From Stomoxys calcitrans (lineage: Eukaryota; Arthropoda; Insecta; Diptera; Muscidae), in NCBI RefSeq assembly GCF_963082655.1, contig NC_081553.1, positions 188,903,011 through 188,967,010 of the forward strand: a stretch of 64,000 nucleotides of DNA, read 5' to 3'. How positions within the stretch are numbered: position 1 is the first letter of the stretch; each line of letters begins with the position of its first letter. The translations under genes and the position numbers were made by a program. Shown here one piece after another: positions 24,405 through 37,469 of this stretch. The notes under the pieces are model-generated. The model did no database searches. It was not told where the DNA came from and saw only the letters and a list, made by a program, of their open reading frames with translations.

Positions 24405-24660
24405 CGAGTATCACTGGCACTCAGTATTTAAATAAGAGCCAGTGTCACCTGACCCCTAACTGAGACTCTTCAATTGACCGCATTTGCAGCTACTCTGCAT
24501 AAAAAATTAGCTTTCCACAATCCGCATGCGAATATCACTGGCACTCAGTATTTAATTAAGAGCCAGTGCCACCTGACCTCTAACTGAGACTATTCCCTTG
24601 ACAGCATTTGCAGTTACTCCGCACAAAAACGAAGCTATCCACTATCCGCAACCTATCCAC
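24405..24660 (+). repeat. 124-bp direct tandem duplication
   Basis: TATCACTGGCACTCAGTATT begins at 24409 and again at 24533. Each copy holds an AAATA(A)GAGCCAGTG stretch that can pair with the upstream CACTGGCACTC. Copies differ at several positions. Confidence 0.85.
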
Positions 24661-26443
24661 AGGTCGGTAGCTTTCAGCTAAGCTTCTCGTCATAACGATG
24701 AACACAACAAAAGTCGGTGCTCAAAGTTATCCCATATCGACCTTATAAAGCTTTCACATAAACCGATTTCCCGATTTCACTCCTTGAGTAAAATTTTTAT
24801 TCTTTTTTCTCCCATCGATATACTGTGCTTGTTGGTTTTAAATTTTCAATTTGTTTGGCATAATTGCTTTAGGAGTTGGGTTTTGTATCATAACTATTTA
24901 TTTATCGATTTCAATTTTATTTTTCACTTTCAGTTTGCCTTGGTTCGAGTGCCTCTAGAAGGAGGGATGGATACATTCGAACGTCCAACACAAATGCATG
25001 GAGGCCATTGTGGTTATAATGGCGAGTATTATAATTCGTTCGATCAAAAGCGGCATAAATGTTATTATGGTGTATTTATTTAATATTGAACGAGCATTGG
25101 ATAAGGAAATCACTTTCGTTTGTACAAGCAGGCGAAGCAGCAAAACAGGCACAATCTGCATAGCCTATATATCCAGATGGATAGGATAAGTGGGTGGCGA
25201 GAGAGAGAGAGAGAGGGGGGTGGGAACTGATGTTGGATTTCTTCAATGCGAAAAACATGAATGGACTCATAAATGAATGCATGAGTACCAAAGCACTCCA
25301 GCTGACCCCATTTGTGTTTTAACTATGCTTAATTGATAATTTGCTATGCTGGCCTAAGTATGTATGTGTATGTGTATGGGTTGATATCAAACATGGGTGT
25401 AAATGGGTCATGCAGCCTTTCAAGCATACCATCTTACTTTTCAATTGAATTCAATTCATTTGTGTTTTTATGTGTAAGCCTGTGTGTGTGTGTGTGTTGG
25501 TATTTGTTCCCTGACTTGGTTTATTTAACTTTGTGCTTTGTCCGCCTAGCATTGGAATTATGTTATCGGGAATTATGTTATGCTCCCACAATGAAAGAAA
25601 ACCCAGGGAAATAAGGAAGTAGGATAACCATAGAGAAAGATGAAGTGATTGTGGCTTACCCTCATAACTTCAATTAAAGGTAAGACATTAATCCAGACAA
25701 ATGGTTTTTAAGCACACATTATGGGTCAGGCCGAAAACAGGAATTGTATTACGCTTTGAATTATGGATGTTATTCATTTTTTGTGGAGGCTTCCTTCCGC
25801 ATCCTCTTTTGTTATGTTGCTGTTGGGTTTTTGTTTGTTGTTTATTTGGCTGGGTGTTTTTTTGTTGTTGTATTTCATTTTCTTACGATTGAGTTGGCAG
25901 TAAGGCAGTTCGCTTTTAATCCATCATACCGGAAACTTATGACAAGTGCTAAATTATTTTTATTTTGACAAACGGGACTTATTAAGTTCAGGAAAAACTT
26001 TTGTTTTACGCTGAGTATAATGACTTTGGGCATGTGTTTGTGTTAAGGAAGGAGGTGAAGTTTTGTCATACAGATAAATTATGTATAGAGAGAGGGAGAA
26101 ACTTTAAGAAAAAGAAAAACAAGTGAGGGGAGGCAAAACAAGGAAAGGCAATTCGGCTACTCTATAAATGGAAGTTTGGCAAAACCAATATATGGATGTT
26201 ATATCAAATTCTAATTCGATTCTTAAAAATTTCAGCAAGGGTTTTCGGCAGATAAAAGCACAATCCGTACCAAATTTCGAGTAAATCTGTTTATAGTTGT
26301 AATAATAACCAATGCTCTATAAGCGATGTTTATACGTATATCAGCTGACCCGGGCCCGTTTCGCTGCGCCTTCTTTTACTTTATATGGAACAAAAGTTTT
26401 CATGGAATATTTATTTTCGGCAATTAAAGATCTTTTAGTGAAA
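24661..26443. other. Mostly unique DNA, probably intronic
   Basis: A GA microsatellite lies near 25199-25216 and a GT-rich tract near 25482-25498. No gene recognised. CAGCTGACCCGGGCCCGTTT near 26341 may mark the leading part of the array element that follows. Confidence 0.45.
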
Positions 26444-26685
26444 TATTGGGTTGCCCAAAAAGTAATTGCGGATTTTTTAAAAGAAAGTAAATGCATTTTT
26501 CATAAAACTTAGAATGAACTTTAATCAAACATACTTTTTTTACACTTTGTTTTCTAAAGCAAGCTAAAAGTAACAGCTGATAACTGACAGAAGAAAGAAT
26601 GCAATTACAGAGTCACAAGCTGTGAACAAATTTGTCTACGCCGACTATATGGAAAATCCGCAATTACTTTTTGGGCAACCCAATA
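26444..26685 (+). mobile_element. MITE family 1, copy 4
   Basis: A complete copy with flanking TA (26444-26445 and 26684-26685). It sits within a CTTTTAGTGAA(A/G)TACCATGC context that is uninterrupted in the other array element near 2944-2962. Confidence 0.92.
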
Positions 26686-29183
26686 CCATGCAAACTTGAC
26701 CAAGAATTTAACAAAATAAGTTCCTTTATCTGAATCCCATATGATCTTTATTGGTCTAAGAATTTAAGTTTAGATGTAAGATGTACTTTATTCTTAAAAT
26801 ACTCCATTTCATTTCGATATTCTCATGATGTCTGATTTAGTGGTGTTTTCGGGGGAGAAGTGGTCCCTCAGACACTTGGCCCTGAAAAAATATCAACATT
26901 GTGCTCTTCTCTAAAATACCATTTATTTAAGAGGAGTTTACTCGATGAGGCGTCCCCCAAACACATGGCCCCAAAATATTACGTTGCCCAAAAAGTAATT
27001 GCGGATTTTTCATATAATCGGCGTTGAGAAATTTTTTCAACACTTGTGACTCTGTAATTGCACTCTTTCTTTTGTCAGTTATCAGCTTTATTTTTAGCTT
27101 GCTTTAGAAAAAAAGTGTAAAAAAAGTATATTTGATTAAAGTTCATTCTAAGTTTTATTAGAAATGCATTTACTTTCTTTTAAAAAATCCGCAATTACTT
27201 TTTGGGCAACCCAATAGGATATCAAATTGGTTTTCTAATCTCAAATACCTTTCATTTGAGCCACATATTGGCATGGTCGAAAAATTTTTTCCCTTTGGGG
27301 GTGTTTTGGGAAAGGGATGATGCCCTAAATACATGGTCCTACATTTGGATATAAAATTCGTATTCTACTCCCAAATACCTTTATTTGAGCCCCATATTGC
27401 GGTAGTCACAAAAAACTGCTGTTTGTGGGATATTTTGGGAAAGGGGTAGACACCCTGAAAATTGGTCCCGAAAATAGGTATCAATTCTTGCTCTACCCTC
27501 CAATACCTTTCATTTAAGCTTCACATTGACATGGTCGGTAAATATGCCCGATTTAGGAGTGTTTTGGGGATTGGGGTGGTCCCCCAAACACTAAGCCCGG
27601 AAAATATATCAGCAAGATCCTCTATTCTCATATATCTATATATAATTTATTTGAACCCCATATTGAAACCCCATTGCCCTCAAAATATGATATCAAATTC
27701 GTTTTCTAATCTCATTTGAACTCCTTATTGCAAAAGTCAGCAAATATGTCCAGTTTGGGGTGTTGGCCCTAAAAACTATGAATATTAAGTTCCTTTAAGA
27801 CCCAAATTGTCTTGGTGAGTAAATACGTCCTATTTGGGATTGTTATGGTGGTGGGACGTCCACTAGACAGTTGGCCCCTAATGTTGTCATCAGATACGTG
27901 GTCAACTCCCACATAAATTTAATATGAGCCCCACATTTCCATAGTTGGTAAACATGACCGGCTTGGGGGGTGTTTTGGGGAATGGGCGGCCACTCAGTGA
28001 GTTGGCCTTGAAAATATATATCGTATTCCACTTGAAAAGCCCTCTTATTTGAGCCTCATATTGCAATAGTCAGAAAGTACTTACTATTTGGGTGGTGTTG
28101 TGGCCCCAATAGACACTTTTCTCGAATATTGATATCAAATTCGTGCTTTACTCCCAAAGACCTTTCATTTGAGCCCCATATGGCTATGGTCGTAAATTTG
28201 TCACCTTTGGGGGGATGTTTTTGGTGAGAGGCGGCTGCCCAAACACTTGATCCCATATTTGGTTATCAGATTCTAATTCTGCACTCAAATAACTTTTATT
28301 TAAGCCCCATATTCCCATAGTCAGTAAATAAGTCCAGTTAAGGGGATGTTTTTGGAAAAGGGTGGACCCCCAGAAACTTGGTCCCACATTTGGATATCAG
28401 ATTAGCATTCTACTCGCACATACCTTTCATTTGAGCCCCATATTGCTATGGTCGTATATTTGTCCCCTTTGGGGGATGTTTTTGGTGAGGGGCGGCCCCC
28501 AATCACTTGATCGCATATTTGGATATCATATTCGCATTCCACACTAATATACCTTCTATTTAAGCCCCATTTTCCCATGGTCAGTAAATAAGTCCTGTTT
28601 GGGGGCTGTTTTGGGGAAGGGGTGGACCCCCAGAAACTTGGCCCCACGTGTGGATATCAGATTAGTATTCTACTCGCAAATACCTTTCATTTGAGTCCCA
28701 TATTGCCATGGTCGGTAATTATGTCCGAATTAGGGGTGTTTTGGGGCTTGGGTGGTCCCCTAGCACTTGGTCCGACAATTGGATATTAGATACGTTTTCT
28801 TATCCTAAATACCCGTCATTTGAGTCCCATATTGTCGTGATTGGTCTAAATATATGTTTGGTAGATTTAAGAGTGGGGCAGCCCCCTAGGTACCCCATCC
28901 AAAATTTGGATACCAAATTTTTATTTTTAGGGGTCTATATGAGAGCACACAAAATTTCGCTTAAATCGCACCACCCATCTCCGAGATGTGCCGTTTTTGA
29001 AAATTTGGGTAAGGGGGAGGGTCCGCCCCCCCTTCAGATATCAAAAAATGTAGTACCTTATTTTCACCACGGGGTCATTATGTACTATCTGTGGATGTGT
29101 CAAGAAAATCGGTTCAGCCTTTTCTGAGCCTATAAGGAACACACAAACAAACAAACCTACAAACAAACACAAATTTATTTTTA
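26686..29183 (+). repeat. Dispersed element with ~130-bp tandem units, copy 2
   Basis: The leader CTGAATCCCATATGATCTTT is followed by units anchored on CATTTGAGCCCCATATTG-like text about every 125-135 bp up to ~28820. A distinct terminal region then holds CCCATCCAAAATTTGGATAC, GGTCATTATGTACTATCTGT and a CAAACAAACAAA stretch. The terminal region recurs inverted at 63842-64000. MITE family 1 is inserted at 26977-27216. Long reading frames on either strand mirror the unit and are not genes. Confidence 0.8.
26977..27216 (-). mobile_element. MITE family 1, copy 5
   Basis: TA at 26977-26978 and 27215-27216. The left end is slightly altered (TATTACGTTGCCC) and the interior is reversed. The equivalent uninterrupted place in array copy 1 is near 3578-3600 (CCCCAAAATTGGTTATC). 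Confidence 0.88.
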
Positions 29184-29424
29184 TATTGGGTTGCCCAAAA
29201 AGTAATTGCGGATTTTTCATATAGTCGGCGTTGACAAATTTTTTCACAGCTTGTGACTCTGTAATTGCATTCTTTCTTCTGTCAGTTATCATCTGTTACT
29301 TTTAGCTTGCTTTAGAAAAAAAAGTGTAAAAAAAGTATATTTGATTAAAGTTCATTCTAAGTTTTATTAAAAATGCATTTACTTTCTTTTAAAAAATCCG
29401 CAATTACTTTTTGGGCAACCAATA
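29184..29424 (-). mobile_element. MITE family 1, copy 6
   Basis: TA at 29184-29185 and 29423-29424; interior reversed. It sits between the end of the array element and a DINE-like repeat. Confidence 0.92.
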
Positions 29425-29429
29425 TATAA

Positions 29430-30823
29430 GAAGAAAACAAGCAAAAGCGTGCTAAGTTCGGCCGGGCCGAATCTTATATACCCTCCACCATGGATCGCAT
29501 TTGTCGAGTTCTTTTCCCGGCATCTCTTCTTGGGCAAAAAAAAGGATATAAGAAAAGATTTGCTCTTCTATTAGAGCGATATCAAGATATGGTCCAGTTT
29601 GGACCACAATTAAATTATATGTTGCAGACCTGTGTAAAATGTCAGCCAATTCGAATAAGAATTGCGCCCTTTGGGGGCTCATGAAGTAAAATAGAGAGAT
29701 AGATTTATATGGGAGCTGTATCGGGCTATAGACCATTTCAGACCATAAAAACACGTATGTTGATGGTCATGAGAGAATCCGTCGTACAAAATTTCATTCC
29801 AATCGGATAAGTATTGCGCACTCTAGAGGCTTAAGAAGTCCAGACCCAAGATCGGTTTATATGGCAGCTATATCAGGTTATGAACCGATTTCAACCATAC
29901 TTGGCACAGTTGTTGGATATCATAACAAAACACGTTGTGCAAAATTTCATTCCAATCGGATAAGAATTGCGTACTCTAGAGGCTCAAGAAGTCAAGACCC
30001 AAGATCGGTTTATATGGCAGCTATATCAGGTTATGAACCGATTTGAACCACACTTGGCACAGTTGTTGGATATCATAACAAACCACGTCGTGCAAAATTT
30101 CATTCCAATCGGATAAGAATTGCGCACTCTAGAGGCTCAAGAAGTCAAGACCCCAGATCGGTTTATATGGCAGCTATATCAGGTTATGCACCGATTTGAA
30201 CCATATTTGGCACAGTTGTTGGATATCATAACAAAACACGTCGTGCAAAATTTCATTTCAATCGGATAAGAATTACGCACTCTAGAGGCTCAAGAAGTCA
30301 AGACCCAAGATCGGTTTATATGGCAGCTATATCAGGTTATAAACCGATTTGAACCATACTCGGCACAGTTGTTGGATATCATAAGAAAACACGTTGTGCA
30401 AAATTTCATTCCAATCGGTTAAGAATTGCGCACTCTAGAGGCTCAAGAAGTCAAGACCCAAGATCAGTTTATATGGCAGCTATATCAAAACATGGACCGA
30501 TATGGCCCATTTACAATACCAACCGACCTACACTAATAAGAAGTATTTGTGCAAAATTTCAAGCGGCTAGCTTTACTCCTTCGGAAGTTAGCGTGCTTTC
30601 GACAGACAGACGGACGGACGGACGGACGGACGGACGGACGGACGGACGGACGGACGGACGGACGGACGGACGGACAGACGGACGGACATGGCTAGATCGA
30701 CATAAAATTTCACGACGATCAAGAATATATATACTTTATGGGGTCTAAGACGAATATTTCGAATAGTTACAATCAGAATGACGAAATTAGTATACCCCCC
30801 ATCTTATGGTGGAGGGTATAAAA
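29430..30823 (-). repeat. DINE-1/Helentron-like repeat, near-complete reverse copy
   Basis: On the plus strand it opens GCGTGCTAAGTTCGGCCGGG and closes CATCTTATGGTGGAGGGTAT. It has about six units with ATCGGTTTATATGGCAGCTA, plus a CGGA microsatellite at 30611-30688. Confidence 0.85.
30611..30688 (+). repeat. (CGGA)n microsatellite inside the DINE-like repeat
   Basis: About nineteen CGGA tetramers with one CAGA interruption. It is an expansion of the CCGTCCGTCCGTC motif normally present only three to five times in this family. Confidence 0.92.
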
Positions 30824-30825
30824 AG

Positions 30826-33520
30826 ATAGGTTAGGTTTAAGTGGCAGTCTCACTTAGAGGTTTTCTTCCATTGTGATACCACAGGAACAGAAGAAGGAAG
30901 ATGCCTTCTAGTTCCCACCGTTGAACCATCCAAGTCGCTTTAAAAAGCCCATTAACTTGCGAATGTTCACATCTGCTAAATCAGAGAGATTCTCAAAGAA
31001 ATGAGAACCTGAAGTGCAACTCCTTCTGACTGCTAATGCGGGACCCACACACAGAAGCTATTCTATAGTCTCTTCTTCTTCGATGTCCTAACAGCTTCTG
31101 CAAAAGTGCTTGTTGGCAACCTTTAGTCTGTCAGCATGTTTACCGACTAGACAAAGACCAGTTATGACGTTCACAATGACTGAGACGTCTGTTCTAGCCA
31201 ATGACAGCAACACGGCAGATCTCTTCAAGTCTAGACTAGGCCACACAGTTTTGGAATTCTCACAAGCCCCTCCTAGTGAGCATCTATCACTTGTTGTCCT
31301 TTGGTCTTGGTCCTGAAAACTTAGCTTACATGTTGCTAGAGGCTTACCCACATATTCCAGTATTCCTGGAATGTGTAGGGGTGTTCCAAGTCTCGCAAGT
31401 TCGTACACTTTACAATTCCCTGGGATATCTCTGTGGCCCGACACCCAGAACAGGTGAATTTTGGACTGTTCAGGCATCTTATTGAAAGATCTGCGACAGT
31501 CGAGGGCGGTTTTTGTGTTTTGAAATACGTTATCCAGGAATTTAATGGCTGCCTAACTAACTTCTCAGACGGCCTGAGAAGTTATTCATGCCAATCGTAA
31601 TAATGGCATTACATTTTAGCCATTCCACCACTTCCTTAATTGTAATGATCTCCGATTGATACACACTGCAGTGGTAGGGTAACCGATTCGACATGACCAT
31701 TTCTAGTCCTTTAGAATACACCCCAAAGCCCACCTGGTCGTTTAGTTTGGAACCATCCGAATAGAAGTCTATGTAACTTCTGTTACCAGGGATATCGTAG
31801 TTCCACTCAGTTCTATCAGGAATAGTGGTACAGTAATTTTTATCAAAAAGCGGCTCAGTTAGGGTGTAATCCACACTGCCTGGAACATCGGATATTGTAT
31901 CAAGGATGACACAGTGTCCGTAGCCACCACATGACCAATGAGAAAGCTCACTTAACCTTACGGCAGTGGCCGCTACAATTTGTCTAGCCCAAATGTCCAG
32001 AGGCATAAGATGTAGCATTAAGTTCAGTGCATCAGATGGTGTCATCCTCAATGCGGCTGTGATGCACAAACAAGCCATCGTTTGGATCCGTTTAAGTATT
32101 GAGCTGTAGGGGGACTTTTGAAGCACCGTCCATCAGACCGCAACACCATATAGCATTATGTCTGACAGCTGCAGTATATACCTAATGCATGACACGCGGT
32201 CTAAACCCCCAACTTTTGCCAATGGCTCTCTTGCAGGTGTATAGGGCAAGAGTTGCCTTTCTTGCCCTTTCCAAAATGTTGGACTTAATGTTAAGTTACC
32301 TGCCCAGCATAACACCCAGGTATTTTGCGCTTTCTTTAAATGGAACATTCTCTCCTCCCAAGGAGTACCACTCCAACTAATTTGTATCTTCTGTTGAAAA
32401 GAATAACTTCTGATTTATAACTAGACCACCTTCGGTAGCCCACTTCGCTATTATGAAGAACTGAAAACACCCTCAGTTTCAAGAAATGCTACAATTGTAT
32501 GTTTTTTGACAGCAAGAAAACCCTCTATGGAGCCGACTAGGTCGTGAAGGGCTGTTTCAGTGGATTTGCCTTAACTATATGCATGCTGCTGCCGCGACAG
32601 GCGATCTCCAGGAATCTTTACCTTAAGATATGTTTCTACCAACCTCTCACGAGTCTTCGGCATAAAGAATGACAGGAATAGGAAGAAAATCCTTCGACTT
32701 CGTGTGGTAGGGTTTTGATGCTTCCGGAATGAAACTGACCTTCTTGTCTCTCCATCTCACAGGTATATATGACATACTGATACAAGCAGAGTAAGTCTCC
32801 ATTTGCCAAGGAACCAGTCTTAAAGACACAGCTTGTAATTCAAACGGTGATACATCATCAGGATCTGGCGCCTTAAAGGATTCGAAACTTCTTATCGTCC
32901 AAATGGTTTTCGGCTCAGACACAATTTCCCTAATAACCTTCTTCGAATGCATACCTGTGACAACCTCTTCTGGCGCCATGTTTTTCGTTGGAGAATGTAT
33001 ACCAATGAGTAGTCCTAGTGTTTCCTCACTAGAGATTGTCCAAACATTCTCTGACTTCTGAATATACCCCACCGTAATAGGTCTCGTGGAGAGAATCTTA
33101 CTTAGTCTAGAGGCCTCAGATGTATCGACCACGGAGATGCACAATTTTACCCAGGATTTTTTCTGAGCCTTTCTCAGTCCGCCCTTGTATTTTCTTAGCT
33201 CAGCCTTATAGATGTATAGTGCCCTCATGGCTCGCCCCCAGTTGAAAAGATTTCGTAGTCCTTCCTTAGACCAATCAGCTCTGGGGTCCACCATGGCGGC
33301 CTCTGTTTCCTCTTTGGCTTGGCACTAGGCCATGCTGACAGAAGCGAGTCATTCAGCGCCTTCGTGAACCGCTTGACCACTATGTCTATATCCTCCGCAG
33401 TTTCCACTTCCTTTTGTGGTCTTGAAGGGAGAGATGTGCCGAAATTTATGCTAATCCGCCTTTCTTCTGTTAAGCCAAAGGACTACTTCCGCAGTATTTT
33501 CTACGTTTAAAAGAGCTTTG
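30826..33520 (-). pseudogene. Non-LTR retrotransposon family A, large broken copy
   Basis: Read on the minus strand: a linker with AWPSAKPKRKQRPPWWTPEL (33350-33280); a segment with FKAPDPDDVSPFELQAV and then WRDKKVSFIPEASKPYHTKS (to ~32700), the start of the reverse transcriptase; a palm start (TETALHDLVG, ~32550); a jump to the thumb, with LCITAALRMTPSDALNLML (~32080-32020); RNase H with DFYSDGSKLNDQVGFGVY (~31770-31710); and a C-terminal end HLFWVSGHRDIPGN and TDVSVIVNVITGLCLVGKHA (31460-31120). A 3' part with a TTAGG-like tail ends at ~30826. The catalytic YxDD segment is missing. Confidence 0.82.
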
Positions 33521-33534
33521 TATATATTTTGATA

Positions 33535-34144
33535 ATAATCACTTAGGTTACGTTAGGATTAAAAAAGAGGGTGCGCATATTGATCCGCCCCATGCCACTA
33601 TGGACATACACCTAAGCCAGTAATCGCGAAAGACAGGCAATGGCAAAGGAAATGGTCCTACGTCTCATCATCTTCCCCACACGCCCTACACATGCTATCT
33701 CTTGCCGCACCCATTTTACATAAGTGAGCTTGTAGTCCTAAGTGTCCCGTTATGATACCAATAACTATACTGACCTCCTTTTTACTTCCTTTCACTAAAA
33801 GCCTCGTCCACTTACGATCCGTATCACCCCATAAAATTTTCGCCGTCCTACCGACCGTCTCGCTGTTCCACAGGGTTGCATGCTCATTCGTCGCCCACGC
33901 TCTAACTCGGACTGCGTCGACCCGAAAGGCTTCGGGTTAACCAAGTTTATTGACGGCAGTCCTCGGGCCTTCACCGCCAAATCGTCTGCCCTTTCATTTC
34001 CCCTTACTCCGTTAAGGCCCGGCACCCAAACGATGCCGATTTTGCTATCCTCAGAAAAGGCATTAATATCCCTTTTACACTGCAAGTCTTTTCGTGACCT
34101 TTCCTTCCAGGTTGTTGTTGCCCTTATGGGCATTTTACTGGCCG
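33535..34144 (-). pseudogene. Non-LTR retrotransposon family B, RNase H end and 3' tail
   Basis: The minus strand encodes GIVWVPGLNGVRGNERADDL and INLVNPKPFGSTQSELE, followed by a Cys-rich end (codons around 33720-33660) and a tail with CCTAACG/TAACC-like text at ~33540-33560. It matches the plus-strand relic at 42640-43325. Confidence 0.75.
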
Positions 34145-36056
34145 TAAAGATGTCCAAACCGTGTCCGTCCGTCTGTCCATCCGTCTGTTGTAATCGCTCT
34201 AGAGCCTTCAAAAATCGAGATATTAAGCTGAAATTGGGCACAGATACGTCTTTTTGATGCACGCTGTTTAAGTTCTTGAACGGGCCAAATCGGACCATAT
34301 TTTGATATAGCTGCTATATAGACCGATTTTCCGAAAAAAGATCTAATGCCCATAAAAACTTTATTTTTGATCCGATTTCGCTGAAATTTGAAACAGTGAG
34401 TAGTTTAAGGCTTAAGGCCGACAACTGACTCAAATATAGTTCAGATCGGCCTATTTAGATATAGCTACCATATAAACCAATCTCCCGATAAAAGGTCTGA
34501 AGACCATAAAAGCTGTATTTATTTCTCGATTTCGCTGAAATTTGCAACAGTTAGATATTTTAAGCCTACCGACATCTGACCTAAATATGGATTAGATCGG
34601 TCCATATTTAGATATAGCTGCTATATAGCCCGATCTCCCGATTAGGGGTCTGAAGGCCATAAAAGCTTTATTTTTTATCCGATTTCGCTAAAATTTGGAA
34701 TGGCGTGCAGTTCTAAGCCTCTTAACATCCGACCGAAATATGGTACAGATCGGACTATATTTAGATATAGCTGCCATATTGACCGATCTCCATATAAAGG
34801 GTCTGAAACCCATAAAAGCTTTATTTTTTAACCAATTTGGCTGAAATTTGAAACAGTGAGTAGTTTTCGGCTTCCCGACAACTGACTTAAATATAGTTCA
34901 GAGCGGACTATATAAAGATATAGCTGCCATATTGACCGATCTCCCGAGAAAGGGTCTGAAACCCATAAAAGCTTTATTTATCACCTGATTTCGCTGAAAT
35001 CTGCAACAGTGGGTTATTTTAAGCCTCTCGATATCTGACTTAAATATGGTATAGATCGGGCTATATTTAGATATAGCTGCGTATGGACCGATCTCCAGAT
35101 AGGGGGTCTGAAGGCCATAAAAGCTTTTTTTTTAACCGATTTCGCTGAAATTTTAAACAATGAGTTATTTTACGCCTCCCAACATAAGACCCAAATATGA
35201 TTTAGATCGGACTATATTTAGATATAGCTGCCATATTGACCGATCTCCCAATAAAGGGTCTGAAGCCTATAAAAGCTTTATTTATTACCCGATTTCGCTG
35301 AAATTGTAAACAATAGGTTATTTTAAGCCTATCGACATCTTAGATATAGCTGCGTATGGACCGATCTCCAGATAGGGGGTCTGAAGGCCATAAAAGCTTT
35401 TTTTTTAACCGATTTCGCTGAAATTTTAAACAATGAGTTATTTTACGCCTCCCAACATAAGACCCAAATATGGTTCAGATCGGACTATATTTAGATATAG
35501 CTGCCATATAGACCGATCTCCCGATAAGGGGTCTGAAGCCCATAAAAGCTTTTTTTATCCGATTTCGCTAAAATTTGGAATAGTGCGCAGTTTTAAACTT
35601 CTTAACATCCGAACGTTTTACGCCTCCCAACATAGGACCCAAACATGGTTCAGATCGGACTATATTTAGATATAGCTGCCACATTGACCGATCTGCCGAT
35701 AAAGGACTTGCAGCCCATAAAAGTTATATTTTGTACCCGATTTCGTTGAAATTTGAAACGGTGGGTAGTTTTAGGTCTCCCGACGTCCGTCCCAAATATG
35801 GTTTATATCGGACAATATTTAGATACAGCTTCCATACAGAGCGATCTGCCAATAAAGGGTCTAAAGCCCATAGAAGCTTTATTTTTTATCCGATTTCGCT
35901 GAAATTTGACCGGTGACCACTCAACATCCGTGCCGCATTTGGGTGCATAAGTTATCCAATTTTCACCAGATTGTGGCGAAAGGGGGTTTACATGTACACC
36001 CGAGGTGGTGGGTATCTAAAGTTCGGCCCGGCCGAACTTAATGCCTTTTTACTTGT
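34145..36056 (+). repeat. DINE-1/Helentron-like repeat with long internal array
   Basis: It opens with CCGTGTCCGTCCGTCTGTCC and has about nine units around GATATAGCTGCCATATTGAC. It ends GTGGTGGGTATCTAAAGTTC and GGCCGAACTTAATGCC. A second-order duplication is visible: ~130 bp starting at 35068 recurs from 35341 with no difference I can see. Confidence 0.82.
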
Positions 36057-37469
36057 TCCAGTTTCTACCACTGTGCACGTTTCCGCCTGTAGTTCTTTTA
36101 CATACAGCACTGAAATTCGTTGCAATTTTAAATAAAGTATCCTTTACTGAATATTTATCAAGTGAAAGATGTATGAAATGTATTTTTTTTTTTGGAATTA
36201 ATGTTTGGCCTCCTGGGAAGGTTTTCATCAAAACCGCTTGGCACTCAATGTGCTATGCCATCGAAAGATATTTCCTGTAAATGAATAAAAGCAATAAGTA
36301 AAAACGCATTGTGTTCGGCCGGTCTGAACTTTTTTTGCCGACAACCTCGAATATTTATTGCATTACTTCAAATCCGATGAAATATACACCAGGAATGGAT
36401 ATCTCAAAGTGTGCCATACGGAATGACAAAGTGAATAAACCCCAACCCTTCGTGGGTGGGTATGAAATCGATTGTCTTTGATTTCCCTCTACAGTGCACT
36501 GGGTCGTATAAGTGATGTGAATAGCTTGCATTGCAAATGACATGAATCATACGCTCCCATGTAACAGCTGACACAAATACTAATTGCTGTGTATGTTTTC
36601 ATAGTTTTTTTTCCATTCTTGTTATTTTAATGCTTTCATTTTTTTTTCTCCAAATAAATCACTTGATTACAATGAAAAAGTGAACTATAACAACAACAAC
36701 AACAAGAAGAAGAAACATTATAATTTTATTTTGTGATATTAAATGCTTGTTAAATGCCAATGAAAACAAATGCAAACATACAAAACAAACAAATGTTCTG
36801 GCATTGCCACAGCCTACAAACACCAGCAGCACCACAAGCACCGCATTAACCAAACATATAACGAAGATAAAATTGATATTATATCCAATATCGTTAGAGA
36901 CCTTCTGCAGCCTAGCATAGCATTTGCACAAGAATTTAATTAAATATTTACCACAAAAAAAAAGTATCAAAATCTCATTAATATATCAAATTTAAAGCAA
37001 ACAATATACACAAATATTTATACCAGTACAGCATAGTAGGCTGAATTTATTTGTTTTTGTTTTCCTTTTTTTGTTTTGGTTTTTACAAAACTTCAACAAA
37101 ATAGGCGTTCAATTTATTTCGAAAATAAAGGGAAACCAAACAATTGAATATGTATAAAATGCAATTAAATGTGGGACCATAATTAAAAACTCAATTCAAT
37201 TACACATAAAAAAACTTGTAAAAGAAGGGCAATTAAGGCCTTGGAAAAGAAGGAAATACATTTAACTATAGAGCATGTGAAACAAATATTTTAATTTGTC
37301 ATGAATGCAAAAAATTACTATCGCTGATATTGTATCAAAGTATTAAGAATTTGTAATGAAAAACTGAAAGGATTCCAGGAATTTAATTCAATCACTACAA
37401 TAATATTATTAAAACATGCCAACGAAATGTTGATTGGGTAGAGAAAACAAAAAAAAAAAAAACATTGTA
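36057..37469. other. Mostly unique AT-rich DNA
   Basis: A lone DINE-like terminus (TTCGGCCGGTCTGAAC) lies near 36315 and an AAC-rich tract near 36688-36704. No gene recognised. Confidence 0.45.

Noticed and set aside
26686..29183. CRISPR-like regular array
   Set aside because: Units of ~130 bp are similar throughout with no short constant repeats or unique spacers, and the genome is eukaryotic.
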